Part shown: positions 17,932 to 27,263 of the stretch, in pieces | Numbering within the stretch: position 1 is the first letter of the stretch | Layout: every line of letters begins with the position of its first letter | Assembly: GCA_947381905.1 (NCBI GenBank) | Contig: CANCXL010000002.1 | Coordinates: forward strand, 1-64,000 | Reading direction: 5' to 3' | Origin: an uncultured Clostridiaceae bacterium | GTDB taxonomy: Bacteria; Bacillota; Clostridia; TANB77; CAG-465 | Length of the DNA: 64,000 nucleotides | Program-made: the position numbers and the translations under genes | Notes under the pieces: generated by a model | Databases searched by the model: none | What the model was told of the DNA's origin: nothing | The model's input: only the letters and a program-made list of their open reading frames with translations

Positions 17932-20370
17932 ATGTATAAAAATGTAAAAAGAATAGTTCTTGTTAGTTGTTTAATAATGATATTAAATGTAATAGTACCT
18001 ACAATTTATCATGTACAAGCTATAATAAATGATAATTCTATTCTAATTAAAAGTAGTATTATTAATATTACCAAAAACACTAGTATCGAAAGTATTAATA
18101 ATGCTTATGGACATGAGGCAAACATTATTACGCCAACACCACATGGTGGACATGCATATACATGGTATAAACAAAATTATACTGACTTAATATATATAGA
18201 AACAAATGAAAATGAACAAATTGTTTCAGCTGGAATTTGTGCAAATGGTTTTGAATCAACTCTATGTTCATATGAAGATAAAAAAGTAACTACAGATGAA
18301 TATATGCAAGGTGCTATAATAGATAGAAGACAAAATGGCATAGAAGGATGTATTGTTTATAATAAAGATAGAGTTAATGCTAAAAAATATATAGAAGAAT
18401 ATATGAAATCACCAACAAGTTATGATAAATATTTAAGTAAGCATTCTATAGCAATTGTAAACCAATATCTTATAAGCCGTGGAGCTGTTGAAGTTATTTT
18501 TGATGAAGAACTATATGATAAAGTTCAAAGAATAGAAGATTTAGGACTAGACATAAGAGAATATGTTAAACTTAATGATAAGGAAGGAAAATACATAGAA
18601 ACACAACGAGATTCTGGATATGATTCACTTTATGAAGCTTTACCAAATCCTATTAGACTTGCTGCTACTGCACATAGATTTAATTCAAGTGAAGAGTGTA
18701 AATATTTATATATGAGGTATCATATAAAAGATCCAAAAGGATCTGCAGATGGAGCAAGTATACGTTCTATATATCTTTCAAAAGATGTAGTTTGCGATGA
18801 TAACGAAAAAGTAGAGCTTACAAGTGATGAGAAAGAAAAATATAATAATTCTAAAAAAATATATAAAGATTCACTTAATATATTTAACGATGGAATTACT
18901 AGTTATTTAAAAAAGAACTATAATTATCAAAGTTTACCACTTATAGCAGGTGAAATTTATGAAAATAAATTAATTGGTGCTACTAAGTATCTTAATGCAA
19001 TAAGAGCTGGAGCTGGTCTTCCTGAAATTGAATATGATAAAAGTCTTTCAGAATATGCGCAACATAAATCTGTTTTGACAGTATATATGACACAAAATAA
19101 AATTCCAGTATCAGATGCGCATCGTCCTCAAAAACCTGATGGAGTTGATGATGATTTTTATAATAAAGCTATGAGTGGAATGGATGGAGAAAATTTATAT
19201 CAAGGTTCAATAATAACATCTATTTCAAATGCATTAAATGATAGTGCAGGAGACGCCATAACTTGTGGACATAGATATAATTTGTTAAATCCAACTTGGA
19301 AATATATAGGTATAGGAAGTGCAGAAAATCAATCATGTCATAAGTTTTCTGGATATCAATATTGGAGTGGCAACGCTGTTGCATGGCCAAATATTGGTGT
19401 AACTCCAACAGAATCTTTTACTGGTGGATATTGGTCATGCAAAATGTATAATTTTTCTACAACATCTAATACAACAATAGAGGTATTAAGGCTTAATGAT
19501 AGAAAAAAATGGAATTTTAGTAATAGAACAACAATTGGAAATAATAAATTGTATGTAGAAGATAAATATATATCTTTTTATAATGCAGATTTAGCATGCA
19601 AAGATGGATATGTATATCAAATTACAATTCATAATATAGATAAGGGAAATGGAAATATAGGGGATTATACGTATAGATCTGTATTTAAATCTTTAGAAAA
19701 AGAAGAAACTATTATATACCCAGAGTACATAGATATAGACAAGAGCAACATTACTATTTTTGTTGATGAAAAAGAGCAAATAACACCAAGCTTTCAAAAT
19801 GGAGCAACAGAAATTGCAACAGATTGGAGCTCTTCAAATGAATCTATAGTTGAAGTTTCTCAGTATGGAATTATAACCGCTAAGAAGAATGGGGAAGCAA
19901 CAATCACAGTAACAACTTTAAATGGTAAAAAAGCAACATGTAAAGTGAAAGTCATTGGTGGGGTATCGGTAGATAAAACATCTATTACAATGTTTATAAA
20001 TACAAATGATAGAATTAATGCTATTACTACACAAGGTGAAAAGCTAACATGGAAGTCATCAAATCAAAATGTGGTTTTAGTAGATAGTAATGGAAATATT
20101 ACAGCAAAAAATACAGGAAGTGCAACAATTACAGTTACAACATCTAAAGGAAAGAGTGTAACAATAAAAGTTAATGTAATCAAGTATTTAAAAGGTGATT
20201 TAGACAGAAACGGAATTGTAAATGCAAATGACGCAGCAGTAGCACAGGATTTATATAATGGAACTAGTATAACAGATGAAGACTTACAAATTGGTGATAT
20301 GGATGGAAATGAAGTACTAAATTCAAATGATGCAGCGTTAATATTTGATGTATATAACTCTGGACAATAA
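17932..20370 (+). CDS. Second secreted CAP-domain/Ig-like/dockerin protein
   Basis: 812 residues with the same plan as the preceding gene. Signal peptide about 1-30; CAP-associated region; CAP domain (about 345-465) with LNAIRAGAGLPEIEYDKSLS, MDGENLYQG and GHRYNLLNP; BIG2-like Ig domains from about 610; dockerin from about 754. The N-terminal two thirds are only moderately similar to the first paralogue, the last third nearly identical. AAAGGATAT is the nearest ribosome site. With no terminator between them, the two are probably co-transcribed. Confidence 0.87.
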   Translation: MYKNVKRIVLVSCLIMILNVIVPTIYHVQAIINDNSILIKSSIINITKNTSIESINNAYGHEANIITPTPHGGHAYTWYKQNYTDLIYIETNENEQIVSAGICANGFESTLCSYEDKKVTTDEYMQGAIIDRRQNGIEGCIVYNKDRVNAKKYIEEYMKSPTSYDKYLSKHSIAIVNQYLISRGAVEVIFDEELYDKVQRIEDLGLDIREYVKLNDKEGKYIETQRDSGYDSLYEALPNPIRLAATAHRFNSSEECKYLYMRYHIKDPKGSADGASIRSIYLSKDVVCDDNEKVELTSDEKEKYNNSKKIYKDSLNIFNDGITSYLKKNYNYQSLPLIAGEIYENKLIGATKYLNAIRAGAGLPEIEYDKSLSEYAQHKSVLTVYMTQNKIPVSDAHRPQKPDGVDDDFYNKAMSGMDGENLYQGSIITSISNALNDSAGDAITCGHRYNLLNPTWKYIGIGSAENQSCHKFSGYQYWSGNAVAWPNIGVTPTESFTGGYWSCKMYNFSTTSNTTIEVLRLNDRKKWNFSNRTTIGNNKLYVEDKYISFYNADLACKDGYVYQITIHNIDKGNGNIGDYTYRSVFKSLEKEETIIYPEYIDIDKSNITIFVDEKEQITPSFQNGATEIATDWSSSNESIVEVSQYGIITAKKNGEATITVTTLNGKKATCKVKVIGGVSVDKTSITMFINTNDRINAITTQGEKLTWKSSNQNVVLVDSNGNITAKNTGSATITVTTSKGKSVTIKVNVIKYLKGDLDRNGIVNANDAAVAQDLYNGTSITDEDLQIGDMDGNEVLNSNDAALIFDVYNSGQ
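20029..20348 (+). repeat. 320-nt tract identical to 17543-17862 (copy 2)
   Basis: Partner of the tract in the preceding gene. The first difference on the left is the codon just before ACACAAGG; on the right it is a GAC/GAT synonymous change. Confidence 0.9.
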
Positions 20371-20379
20371 ATACAAAAT

Positions 20380-20408
20380 ATGAGTGGAGGTTCCACTCAT
20401 ATTTTTTG
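20380..20408 (+). terminator. Rho-independent terminator after dockerin pair
   Basis: ATGAGTGGA pairs with TCCACTCAT across a short loop (20380-20400), followed by ATTTTTTG. Confidence 0.88.
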
Positions 20409-20485
20409 TGAATTGATATACTTATTAATTGATAAATTTCATCCTTTGATATATAATAGAAAATGGTGAAAAAGGGGAGGTAAAA

Positions 20486-21313
20486 ATGAATATATATCCA
20501 AAAACATGTAGAAATTTTGAAGGATTAGATAAGATATTAAAATATGTAGAAAAATATAATGGAATTGAATTACAGTTTTTTGATGAGCAAGGACCTATGA
20601 GTCGTTTTGAGATTGAAAGTGTTATAGACAAGCTGGTTCAAAAAGTACCAACAATAAAAGAGATAACTATTCATCCACCACTTAATCTTTATGATATAGA
20701 GTATGTCATATCTAAAGATATAAATATAATTAAGGAGCAGTTTGAACTCCTTGTAAAACTTACAAGAAAATATAATTTAAAAATTAATATTGTATATCAT
20801 ACAATGTTAAATATTGAGGGACATAAAGCATTAACTATAGATAAAATAAAAGAGTGCTTAAAAATATTAGAAGGAGAAAATGTTACTGTATGTATTGAAA
20901 ACATTTTCATGTTTTTTGAAAAGAAATGTAGTGCTTATGAGCTTGCAGCATATATAGATCATCCAAACCTTAAAGTTTGTTTTGATCTTTGCCATCTATA
21001 TTGTAGAGCACATATAGATAAAATGGATGTAAGAGAGTATGCAAAAAAATACTTAGATAAAGAGTTATGCAAAAAATATACATATCAAATACATTTCTCA
21101 TATACAGCAGATAATGATGGCTATATAAATAAATATACACATGGAAGAAGACACCTAAGCATTGATGACTTAAGGGAAGATGTAAAACTTTTAAATGAAT
21201 ATAATATTTCAAATTGTAACTATATAACCGAGGTGTCTGAAGAAGATTATTCATCAAGAAAAGATCAATTAGAAGAGTTAGATATGTTAGAGAAGGTTTT
21301 AAACGAGGAGTAA
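20486..21313 (+). CDS. TIM-barrel sugar isomerase/AP-endonuclease-2-like protein
   Basis: 275 residues. Looks like the xylose isomerase-like TIM-barrel superfamily, whose members bind metal ions and act on sugar phosphates or abasic DNA. Candidate metal ligands fall at the ends of strands: VCIENIF (Glu), VCFDLCH (Asp/His), QIHFSYT, GRRHLS and YITEVSEED (Glu). The precise substrate cannot be told. GGGGAGG precedes the ATG. An HD-domain gene starts 4 bp after the stop, so the two are co-transcribed. Confidence 0.72.
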   Translation: MNIYPKTCRNFEGLDKILKYVEKYNGIELQFFDEQGPMSRFEIESVIDKLVQKVPTIKEITIHPPLNLYDIEYVISKDINIIKEQFELLVKLTRKYNLKINIVYHTMLNIEGHKALTIDKIKECLKILEGENVTVCIENIFMFFEKKCSAYELAAYIDHPNLKVCFDLCHLYCRAHIDKMDVREYAKKYLDKELCKKYTYQIHFSYTADNDGYINKYTHGRRHLSIDDLREDVKLLNEYNISNCNYITEVSEEDYSSRKDQLEELDMLEKVLNEE

Positions 21314-21317
21314 TGTA

Positions 21318-22112
21318 ATGGATTTTAATAAATTTGAAAAGATATTTGATGATTATGTAAATAGATACATAGAGAAAGCAAAAGAAGAAAATAATGAAGC
21401 TAAAATTCTAAATCTTACTAATAAAAAGATACATTCATATAAAGTAAGGGATAATATTTTAAAAATTGCAAGTTTAGAGAATTTAAAAGTCAATATGTTT
21501 ATTGTGGAATTTATTGGGTTATTTCATGATATAGGAAGATTTTATCAATATGATAAATATGAAACATTTAATGATTCTAAATCTGAAGATCACGCAAAGC
21601 TTAGTATAAAAGTTTTAGAAGACGAAGGAATAATAAAGCTTATAGATTATGAAGATAGACCATATGTTGTAGATGCAATACTTATGCATAATAAAAAAGA
21701 TTTACCAAAAGATTTAGATAGAAAAATGTATTTATATTCTGCTTTAATAAGAGATGCAGATAAACTTGATGGCTTTAGAACTATAACAGTGTATGAAAGA
21801 GAGAATAAGAATCTTGCATATTTTAAAAATAAATCAGATGAACCTACAATATCAGATGAGATATATAATAATATAATTAGTCATAAATCTGTTTGTAAAG
21901 ATAATTTAGAAACTATACTTGAATGCCAAATAACAACAGTAGGGTATATAACCTCAGATATTAATTTTAATGCAACATTAAAGCTTGTAAAAGAAAATAA
22001 TTATGTTGATAAAATGTTTGAGATGATACAAGAAACAGAAAGATCAAAAAATATATATAATTTCGTAAATACATATATAGAAAACAGATTAAGTAGTGCT
22101 AATAAAAAATAA
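21318..22112 (+). CDS. HD-domain phosphohydrolase
   Basis: 264 residues. A metal-dependent phosphohydrolase fold of the HD superfamily: HSYKVRDNI (first His), LFHDIGRF (the HD doublet), a His in ILMHNKK, and DADKLDGFR with the late Asp. Substrates in this family are usually nucleotides or signalling phosphates; which one is unknown. Co-transcribed with the TIM-barrel gene upstream and ended by a bidirectional terminator. Confidence 0.8.
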   Translation: MDFNKFEKIFDDYVNRYIEKAKEENNEAKILNLTNKKIHSYKVRDNILKIASLENLKVNMFIVEFIGLFHDIGRFYQYDKYETFNDSKSEDHAKLSIKVLEDEGIIKLIDYEDRPYVVDAILMHNKKDLPKDLDRKMYLYSALIRDADKLDGFRTITVYERENKNLAYFKNKSDEPTISDEIYNNIISHKSVCKDNLETILECQITTVGYITSDINFNATLKLVKENNYVDKMFEMIQETERSKNIYNFVNTYIENRLSSANKK

Positions 22113-22136
22113 GTATATGTTGTTTATTGATATAAA

Positions 22137-22166
22137 AAAAGACCATATTTAAGTATATGGTCTTTT
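22137..22166. terminator. Bidirectional terminator between HD gene and acyl-CoA ligase
   Basis: AAAAGACCATAT pairs with ATATGGTCTTTT around a short loop, with T runs on both strands. It lies between convergent genes. Confidence 0.88.
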
Positions 22167-22173
22167 AATAAAT

Positions 22174-23913
22174 TTAATTATTATTTTTCTTTTCGTTTTC
22201 TAGTATTTTTTCTATTTCTTTAAATCTTTTTACTTTTGCTGTAGTTGTTTTTATCATTTCTTCATCTGTTAAGAATAATTTCTTTATGTATTTATATGTT
22301 GGAAGAGTAGTATTTATTTTTTTAATATCATTCCAAACAATATCATGTAACTGATCATATGAGATATTATTCATTTCTTTTTCAACATAATCTTTATTAT
22401 ATTGAACCTCAACAGATACAACTAAATCGTCATCTTTTGGATATCCAAATACCATTGATTCGGCTACATATGGTAGATTATTAATTAATGCTTCAAGTTC
22501 TTCAGGGAAGATGTTCTTACCATTTTTTAGAACTATAACAGTTTTTTTCCTTCCATTAATTACTAAATAACCATCTTTATTTATATATCCAAGATCTCCA
22601 GTATAGAACCAGCCATCTTTTAATACCTCGTTTGTTGCTTCTTCATTTTCAAAGTAGCCAAGCATTACATTATCACCTTTAGCTTTTATTTCTCCGATTC
22701 CTTTTTCGTCTGGATTATCTATTTCAATTTCCACACCATGCATAGGAACGCCAACTGTACCTGGAGCAATATGTCTTGTATTTTCTGATGCAAGTACAGG
22801 AGATGTTTCAGTTAGACCATAACCTTGAATTACAGTTACACCAAAAGTTCTAAATCCTTTTGCTACATCTTTATCTAGTGCAGCGGCTCCGCTTACAACA
22901 AATCTAACGTGTCCACCTAACTGGTCAAGTATAACTTTAAATAATTTTCTACGAATGTCTATATGCATTTTATATAGTCCATTAGATATTTTTCCAACAG
23001 TATTTATTAATTTTTCTTTTCCTTGTTTTTTTACTTCTTGCATTATTTTTTTATACATAGATTCAATAATTAAAGGTACACAAACAAATACAGATACTTT
23101 ATATTCTACTAAATTCTTTTGTATGTATTTTAACCCGTCACAAAAAGTTGTACAAACACCATTATGTAAGAATAGTAATAATGCTGTAGAACCAAATGTA
23201 TGATGAAAAGGCAAGAAAGCAAGAGATACATCCGAATCTAAAAACTCTATCATACAATCCATCTGATAAATGTTAGATAGTATATTATCTTGAGACAACA
23301 TTACTCCTTTTGAAAGAGCAGTTGTTCCTGATGTAAATAATATAACTGCCATTGATTTTGGATCTATTGTATATTCAAAGACATCTTTTTTACCATCAGA
23401 TAATTCTTTTTTACCAATAGCTATAACATCATCAATTGTTTTATATCCATTTTCATTTTTTCTCATACAGATGAATTCTTTAATGTTTGAATTTCCCTTT
23501 TCTTTGACATCATTCATTATGTCTATATACTTATCATCAAACACAATGCAATCTGCACTGCTACGAGAAATTAAAGATTCAATTTCATCTTGTTTAAGTC
23601 CTTTATCTAATGGAACTGATATTCCAACAGAAGAGAGTACAGTTAGATATGTAAGTCCCCATTCATAACTGTTTTTCCCTATAATTGCAATTCTTTTTCC
23701 TTTAAGTCCTAGAGAAATAAGTCCTTGACCAAAGCTATCTACATCATCCTTTAGCCTATTATATGATATATATTTATATTTAGGATTTTTTTCAATTTTT
23801 TCTTTAATTATAAAAGCATTTTTTTCTCCATATTTTTTAGCACTATCTTCTAAAAGCTCTCTAAATGAGTTAAGCTTTTTAGCACTTTTATATATTATTT
23901 CTTCATTTTTCAA
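22174..23913 (-). CDS. AMP-forming acyl-CoA synthetase (long-chain type)
   Basis: 579 residues. ANL-superfamily ligase that adenylates a carboxylic acid and probably transfers it to CoA. The P-loop is ILFTSGTTALSKGVMLS; the central motif GYGLTETSPV is followed by a W-F-Y-T-G-D motif (GWFYTGDLGYINKDG), the hinge GRKKTVIV and the late LKNGKNIFPEELE lysine region. N-terminal features (SFGQGLISLG, GKNSYEW) resemble the FadD/long-chain group. It stands alone, convergent with the HD gene, with its own promoter. The natural substrate is inferred to be a fatty acid. Confidence 0.87.
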   Translation of the reverse strand: MKNEEIIYKSAKKLNSFRELLEDSAKKYGEKNAFIIKEKIEKNPKYKYISYNRLKDDVDSFGQGLISLGLKGKRIAIIGKNSYEWGLTYLTVLSSVGISVPLDKGLKQDEIESLISRSSADCIVFDDKYIDIMNDVKEKGNSNIKEFICMRKNENGYKTIDDVIAIGKKELSDGKKDVFEYTIDPKSMAVILFTSGTTALSKGVMLSQDNILSNIYQMDCMIEFLDSDVSLAFLPFHHTFGSTALLLFLHNGVCTTFCDGLKYIQKNLVEYKVSVFVCVPLIIESMYKKIMQEVKKQGKEKLINTVGKISNGLYKMHIDIRRKLFKVILDQLGGHVRFVVSGAAALDKDVAKGFRTFGVTVIQGYGLTETSPVLASENTRHIAPGTVGVPMHGVEIEIDNPDEKGIGEIKAKGDNVMLGYFENEEATNEVLKDGWFYTGDLGYINKDGYLVINGRKKTVIVLKNGKNIFPEELEALINNLPYVAESMVFGYPKDDDLVVSVEVQYNKDYVEKEMNNISYDQLHDIVWNDIKKINTTLPTYKYIKKLFLTDEEMIKTTTAKVKRFKEIEKILENEKKNNN

Positions 23914-23944
23914 GTCGGTTTCCCCCTTATTATCTTATGATTGT

Positions 23945-23974
23945 ATTATACTATTATTTAAACGATTTTGTCAA
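23945..23974 (-). promoter_or_regulatory. Promoter of acyl-CoA synthetase gene (minus strand)
   Basis: Read on the minus strand: TTGACA (plus-strand 23969-23974), 18-bp spacer, TATAAT (23945-23950). Both are perfect hexamers. A stretch just upstream (23975-23990) contains GGTTGGTCAG and may hold a weak regulator site; I could not make a convincing palindrome of it. Confidence 0.82.
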
Positions 23975-24034
23975 TTGAATGGTTGGTCAGTATCATATTT
24001 ATACAAATAAAGAACTATATAATATATAATTAAC

Positions 24035-24063
24035 TTGTAATATATATTCTCATATGATAAAAT
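24035..24063 (+). promoter_or_regulatory. Promoter of CYTH-hisC-pheA genes
   Basis: TTGTAA at 24035-24040, 17-bp spacer, TAAAAT at 24058-24063, about 27 bp before the CYTH start codon. Confidence 0.6.
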
Positions 24064-24090
24064 TTCTAAAAGAAAAACGGAGGGTAAAAA

Positions 24091-24624
24091 ATGAATATTG
24101 AATATGAAGTAAGAGTACTAGAAATAGATAAAGAGGAGCTTAGAGCTAAACTTGACTCATATGGAGCTATCTTTATGGGAGAATTTAATCAAAAAAGATA
24201 TGTATATAATACTATTCCAAAAGAAGATGGAAAATGGTTAAGACTAAGAACTAACGGAGAAAATACTACACTTACATATAAATCTGTAGAAAAGAATTCT
24301 ATTGATGGTACAAAGGAGATTGAAGTAAAGGTTAGTGATTTTAAAAAGACACATGAACTATTAGAGGCATCAGGATTTAAGTCTAAAAGTTATCAAGAAA
24401 ATAAAAGAATACAATATGTTTTAGATGGCGTTGAGATAGATATAGATTCATGGCCTATGATTCCAACTTATGTTGAGATAGAAGGGAAAAATGAAGAAAG
24501 TGTAAATAAGATAATAGATAAATTAGAACTAAATAAAGAAAAAGTAACTGCTTTAGATGTTCAAAGTGTCTATGAAAAAATATATGGTATAGATATATCT
24601 AAAGTCCATGTTCTTAAATTTTAG
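24091..24624 (+). CDS. CYTH-domain protein (CyaB/triphosphate-tunnel type)
   Basis: 177 residues. The N-terminal IEYEVRV is the E-x-E-x-[KR] signature of the CYTH fold. Alternating charged residues that line the tunnel follow (KWLRLRTNG, TLTYKSVEK, EIEVKV, EIDIDSWPMIPTYVEIEG). Family members hydrolyse triphosphates, or in class IV make cAMP; activity cannot be assigned here. ACGGAGGGT precedes the ATG. hisC begins 9 bp after the stop, so it is probably co-transcribed with hisC-pheA. Confidence 0.82.
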   Translation: MNIEYEVRVLEIDKEELRAKLDSYGAIFMGEFNQKRYVYNTIPKEDGKWLRLRTNGENTTLTYKSVEKNSIDGTKEIEVKVSDFKKTHELLEASGFKSKSYQENKRIQYVLDGVEIDIDSWPMIPTYVEIEGKNEESVNKIIDKLELNKEKVTALDVQSVYEKIYGIDISKVHVLKF

Positions 24625-24633
24625 GAGGTAGAA

Positions 24634-25710
24634 ATGGAATATAGAGATTGTTTAAAGAAAGTTAGTCCATATGTTCCTGGTAAATCAGAAGAAGAAATAA
24701 AAGAGTTATATTGTTTAAATGAGGTATATAAGCTTGCATCAAATGAAAATCCATATGGACCAACACAAAAAATTAAAGAGGCAACTGACAAATTATTATA
24801 TAGTTTGTATCCAGATAATTATGTAACTAATTTAAGAAATATGTTATCTAAAAAGTATGATTTAGATAAGGATATGTTTCTATTTGGTAATGGTTCAGTA
24901 GAAATTATACAAATGTTATCAAGGATTATGCTAGATCAAGGAGATAATATAATAACTGAATTACCATCTTTTTCTAGTTATTTTTCAGAGGCAAAAATCC
25001 AGGATTCACAAATAAAAACTATAAATTTTAATGATAAATATTCATTTTGTTTAAGTGAAATGATAAGCTTAATAGATAACAACACAAAAATGATATATAT
25101 AACTAATCCCAATAATCCATTAGGCACAATAATATCTAAAGATGAAATGTTAGATTTTCTTAAACTAGTACCAAGTGATATTTTAGTAGTTGTAGATGAA
25201 GCATATGGAGAGTTTGTAAGAGATAATAAGTTTGAAAGCGCTATAAATTATATAAAGGAATATAGTAATGTGTGCGTATTAAAAACATTTTCAAAAGCAT
25301 ATGGTCTTGCTGCATTAAGAATAGGATATATAGTAGCAGACAAATCTGTAATTAATGAACTAGAAAAAGTAAGAGTTCCATTTAATGTTTCTACTATATC
25401 TCAAAATATTGCGCAAATTGCATTGCAAGACGAGGAACATATGAAATATGCTGTAAAACAAATACATGACTCTATAGATTATATGTATGATGAGCTAGAA
25501 AAAAGAGGTATTGAATATATAAAAACGCAAGCAAATTTTATTATGATCAATACTAAAATGGATTCTAAAAAAGTAGTGCAAGAACTAATAAGGAGAGGAT
25601 ATATAGTAAGAGATGGCTTCCCTCTTATGGATACATGGATTAGAGTATCTATAGGAACACTAGAGCAAATGAAAGGCTTTACTAAAAAACTTTGTGAGGT
25701 GATTTTATGA
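24634..25710 (+). CDS. hisC: Histidinol-phosphate/aromatic aminotransferase, PLP-dependent
   Basis: 358 residues, a fold-type I aminotransferase. Substrate and cofactor motifs: KLASNENPYGP near the N-terminus, ITNPNNPLG, VVDEAYGEF, and TFSKAYGLAALRIGY with the PLP lysine. The sequence is of the HisC type. Its stop overlaps the start of pheA by 4 bp and no other histidine genes are near, so it may work as an aromatic aminotransferase on phenylpyruvate (inference). AGGAGGTAG precedes the ATG. Confidence 0.88.
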   Translation: MEYRDCLKKVSPYVPGKSEEEIKELYCLNEVYKLASNENPYGPTQKIKEATDKLLYSLYPDNYVTNLRNMLSKKYDLDKDMFLFGNGSVEIIQMLSRIMLDQGDNIITELPSFSSYFSEAKIQDSQIKTINFNDKYSFCLSEMISLIDNNTKMIYITNPNNPLGTIISKDEMLDFLKLVPSDILVVVDEAYGEFVRDNKFESAINYIKEYSNVCVLKTFSKAYGLAALRIGYIVADKSVINELEKVRVPFNVSTISQNIAQIALQDEEHMKYAVKQIHDSIDYMYDELEKRGIEYIKTQANFIMINTKMDSKKVVQELIRRGYIVRDGFPLMDTWIRVSIGTLEQMKGFTKKLCEVIL

Positions 25711-26501
25711 AAATAGGATATCTTGGACCAAAAGGATCATATTCGTATGAGGCTGCAAGCCAATATAAAAATGAAAATGATAATATAATAGAATTTGACA
25801 CAATTTCTAAAGTTGTAAATGAGCTTGAGGACAGAAAAATAGATAAGTGTATTGTACCTATAGAAAACGCTATTCAAGGTAGTGTTATAGATACTATGGA
25901 TTCTATATTAAAATATGACGATGTATATATAATAGATGAGATAATACTAGATATTAAACATTCTTTTATGTCTAAAACAAAAGATGGTAAAATAGCAAAG
26001 ATTTATTCACACCCTCAAGCGCTTGCACAATGTAGTGAATATTTAGATGAGTATTATCCAGATGTTAAACAAGTCCCCGTGTCTAGTACATCATATGCTG
26101 CGTGTTTAGCAGAAAAAGAAAGTGATACAGCATGCATTTGTAATTCTATTTGTAAAGATTTATATAAGTTGGAAGTATTAAGTGAGAATATACAAAATAT
26201 TAAAGACAATCAAACTAAATTTATAGTTCTTTCAAAAGAAAAGAACAAAAGACCAACACAAAAAACAAGTGTAATTTTTTCTACAAAAGATGAGCCAGGT
26301 GCTTTATATAAAATACTTGGACTATTTTCTTTAGGCGAGATAAATCTAACAAAAATTGAATCTAGACCTGCTAAAACTAAACTTGGAGAATACATGTTTT
26401 TTGTAGATATCGTGGGAGATGAAAAAGATATAAAAATATCATCTATATTAAATGACATATCAAAGCATTGTAATGAATTTAGAATAATAGGTTCATATTA
26501 G
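25707..26501 (+). CDS. pheA: Prephenate dehydratase with ACT domain
   Basis: 264 residues; turns prephenate into phenylpyruvate in phenylalanine synthesis. The N-terminal catalytic part begins IGYLGPKGSYSYEAA and contains VPIENAIQGSV, STSYAACLA and NQTKFIVL (the TKF catalytic motif). A C-terminal ACT domain (about 190-264) carries DEPGALYKIL and the phenylalanine-binding ESRP, so feedback inhibition is likely. There is no chorismate mutase domain. It overlaps hisC by 4 bp (ATGA), indicating translational coupling. Confidence 0.94.
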   Translation: MKIGYLGPKGSYSYEAASQYKNENDNIIEFDTISKVVNELEDRKIDKCIVPIENAIQGSVIDTMDSILKYDDVYIIDEIILDIKHSFMSKTKDGKIAKIYSHPQALAQCSEYLDEYYPDVKQVPVSSTSYAACLAEKESDTACICNSICKDLYKLEVLSENIQNIKDNQTKFIVLSKEKNKRPTQKTSVIFSTKDEPGALYKILGLFSLGEINLTKIESRPAKTKLGEYMFFVDIVGDEKDIKISSILNDISKHCNEFRIIGSY

Positions 26502-26542
26502 ATAAACATAATATTTTATTTTAAATTTAACATAAAAACATA

Positions 26543-26571
26543 TTGCCAAATCGTGTACAAAGATATATAAT
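26543..26571 (+). promoter_or_regulatory. Promoter of small membrane-anchored protein gene
   Basis: TTGCCA at 26543-26548, 17-bp spacer, TATAAT at 26566-26571. Confidence 0.75.
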
Positions 26572-26596
26572 TTATGTGTAAAGGAATGGAATATGT

Positions 26597-27178
26597 ATGG
26601 AAAAGAAAAATAAAACAAAAAAAGTAGAAAATAAACAACCAAAAAAGAAAATGAATTTTTTTACTAAATTCTTAATATATACTGTTGTATTCATTGCACT
26701 TTTTGTAGGAACAATATGGGGAACAAAGTATTATTTTTATGATAGTGACTATGCAGTAAAAAAGACAGATTTATCTGAAATTTCTATAGATAAAATAAAA
26801 CTTGGAATGAATTATAGTGAGATTGATGTTTCAAAATATAAAGAAACAAATACTACAGTAGATAATTGTAACTATAATTTTGAAGAAATAAGTATAAAAA
26901 CTAATTCTAAAGGTGAAATCACAGAGATTATTGCACCATATAATAAGGTTACAGTATCTCTTGGAAATGACGCAGAAAGAGCATCAAAAATAAATGATGT
27001 TTGGAAAGCTTTAGGATCAAATTACGATAATGAGATATATAAACCAAAAGAAAATAACTATTGGAAAATAACAAGATATTTTGATACAGAAAATAAAATA
27101 TATCTAGGAATCATATATTCTAGGTATAATAATGAAATACAAAAAATAATTTTATCTAATCATAAAATTGAGGACTAA
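26597..27178 (+). CDS. Single-pass membrane protein of unknown function
   Basis: 193 residues. A very basic cytoplasmic start (KKKNKTKKVENKQPKKK) is followed by one membrane helix (about 23-45) and an external domain of about 145 residues. The segment IDKIKLGMNYSEIDVSKY resembles the G-M-x-x-x-E/D-V-x-x turn of SmpA/OmlA-like modules, and a comparable motif closes the protein at 29665-30876. No function can be given. It has its own promoter and terminator. Confidence 0.7.
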   Translation: MEKKNKTKKVENKQPKKKMNFFTKFLIYTVVFIALFVGTIWGTKYYFYDSDYAVKKTDLSEISIDKIKLGMNYSEIDVSKYKETNTTVDNCNYNFEEISIKTNSKGEITEIIAPYNKVTVSLGNDAERASKINDVWKALGSNYDNEIYKPKENNYWKITRYFDTENKIYLGIIYSRYNNEIQKIILSNHKIED

Positions 27179-27206
27179 ATATACCTATTTTAGGTATATT
27201 TTTTCT
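27178..27206 (+). terminator. Rho-independent terminator
   Basis: AATATACCTA pairs with TAGGTATATT around a short loop, followed by TTTTTT. It overlaps the last base of the stop codon of the upstream gene. Confidence 0.85.
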
Positions 27207-27263
27207 TGTGTTTTTCGAAAAAGTATGGTATATTAAGGTACGTAAAAAGGAGGTATGATAGTT

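Noticed and set aside
23975-23990. TetR/FadR-type operator before the acyl-CoA synthetase
   Set aside because: GGTTGGTCAG looks like a half site, but no symmetric partner could be drawn.
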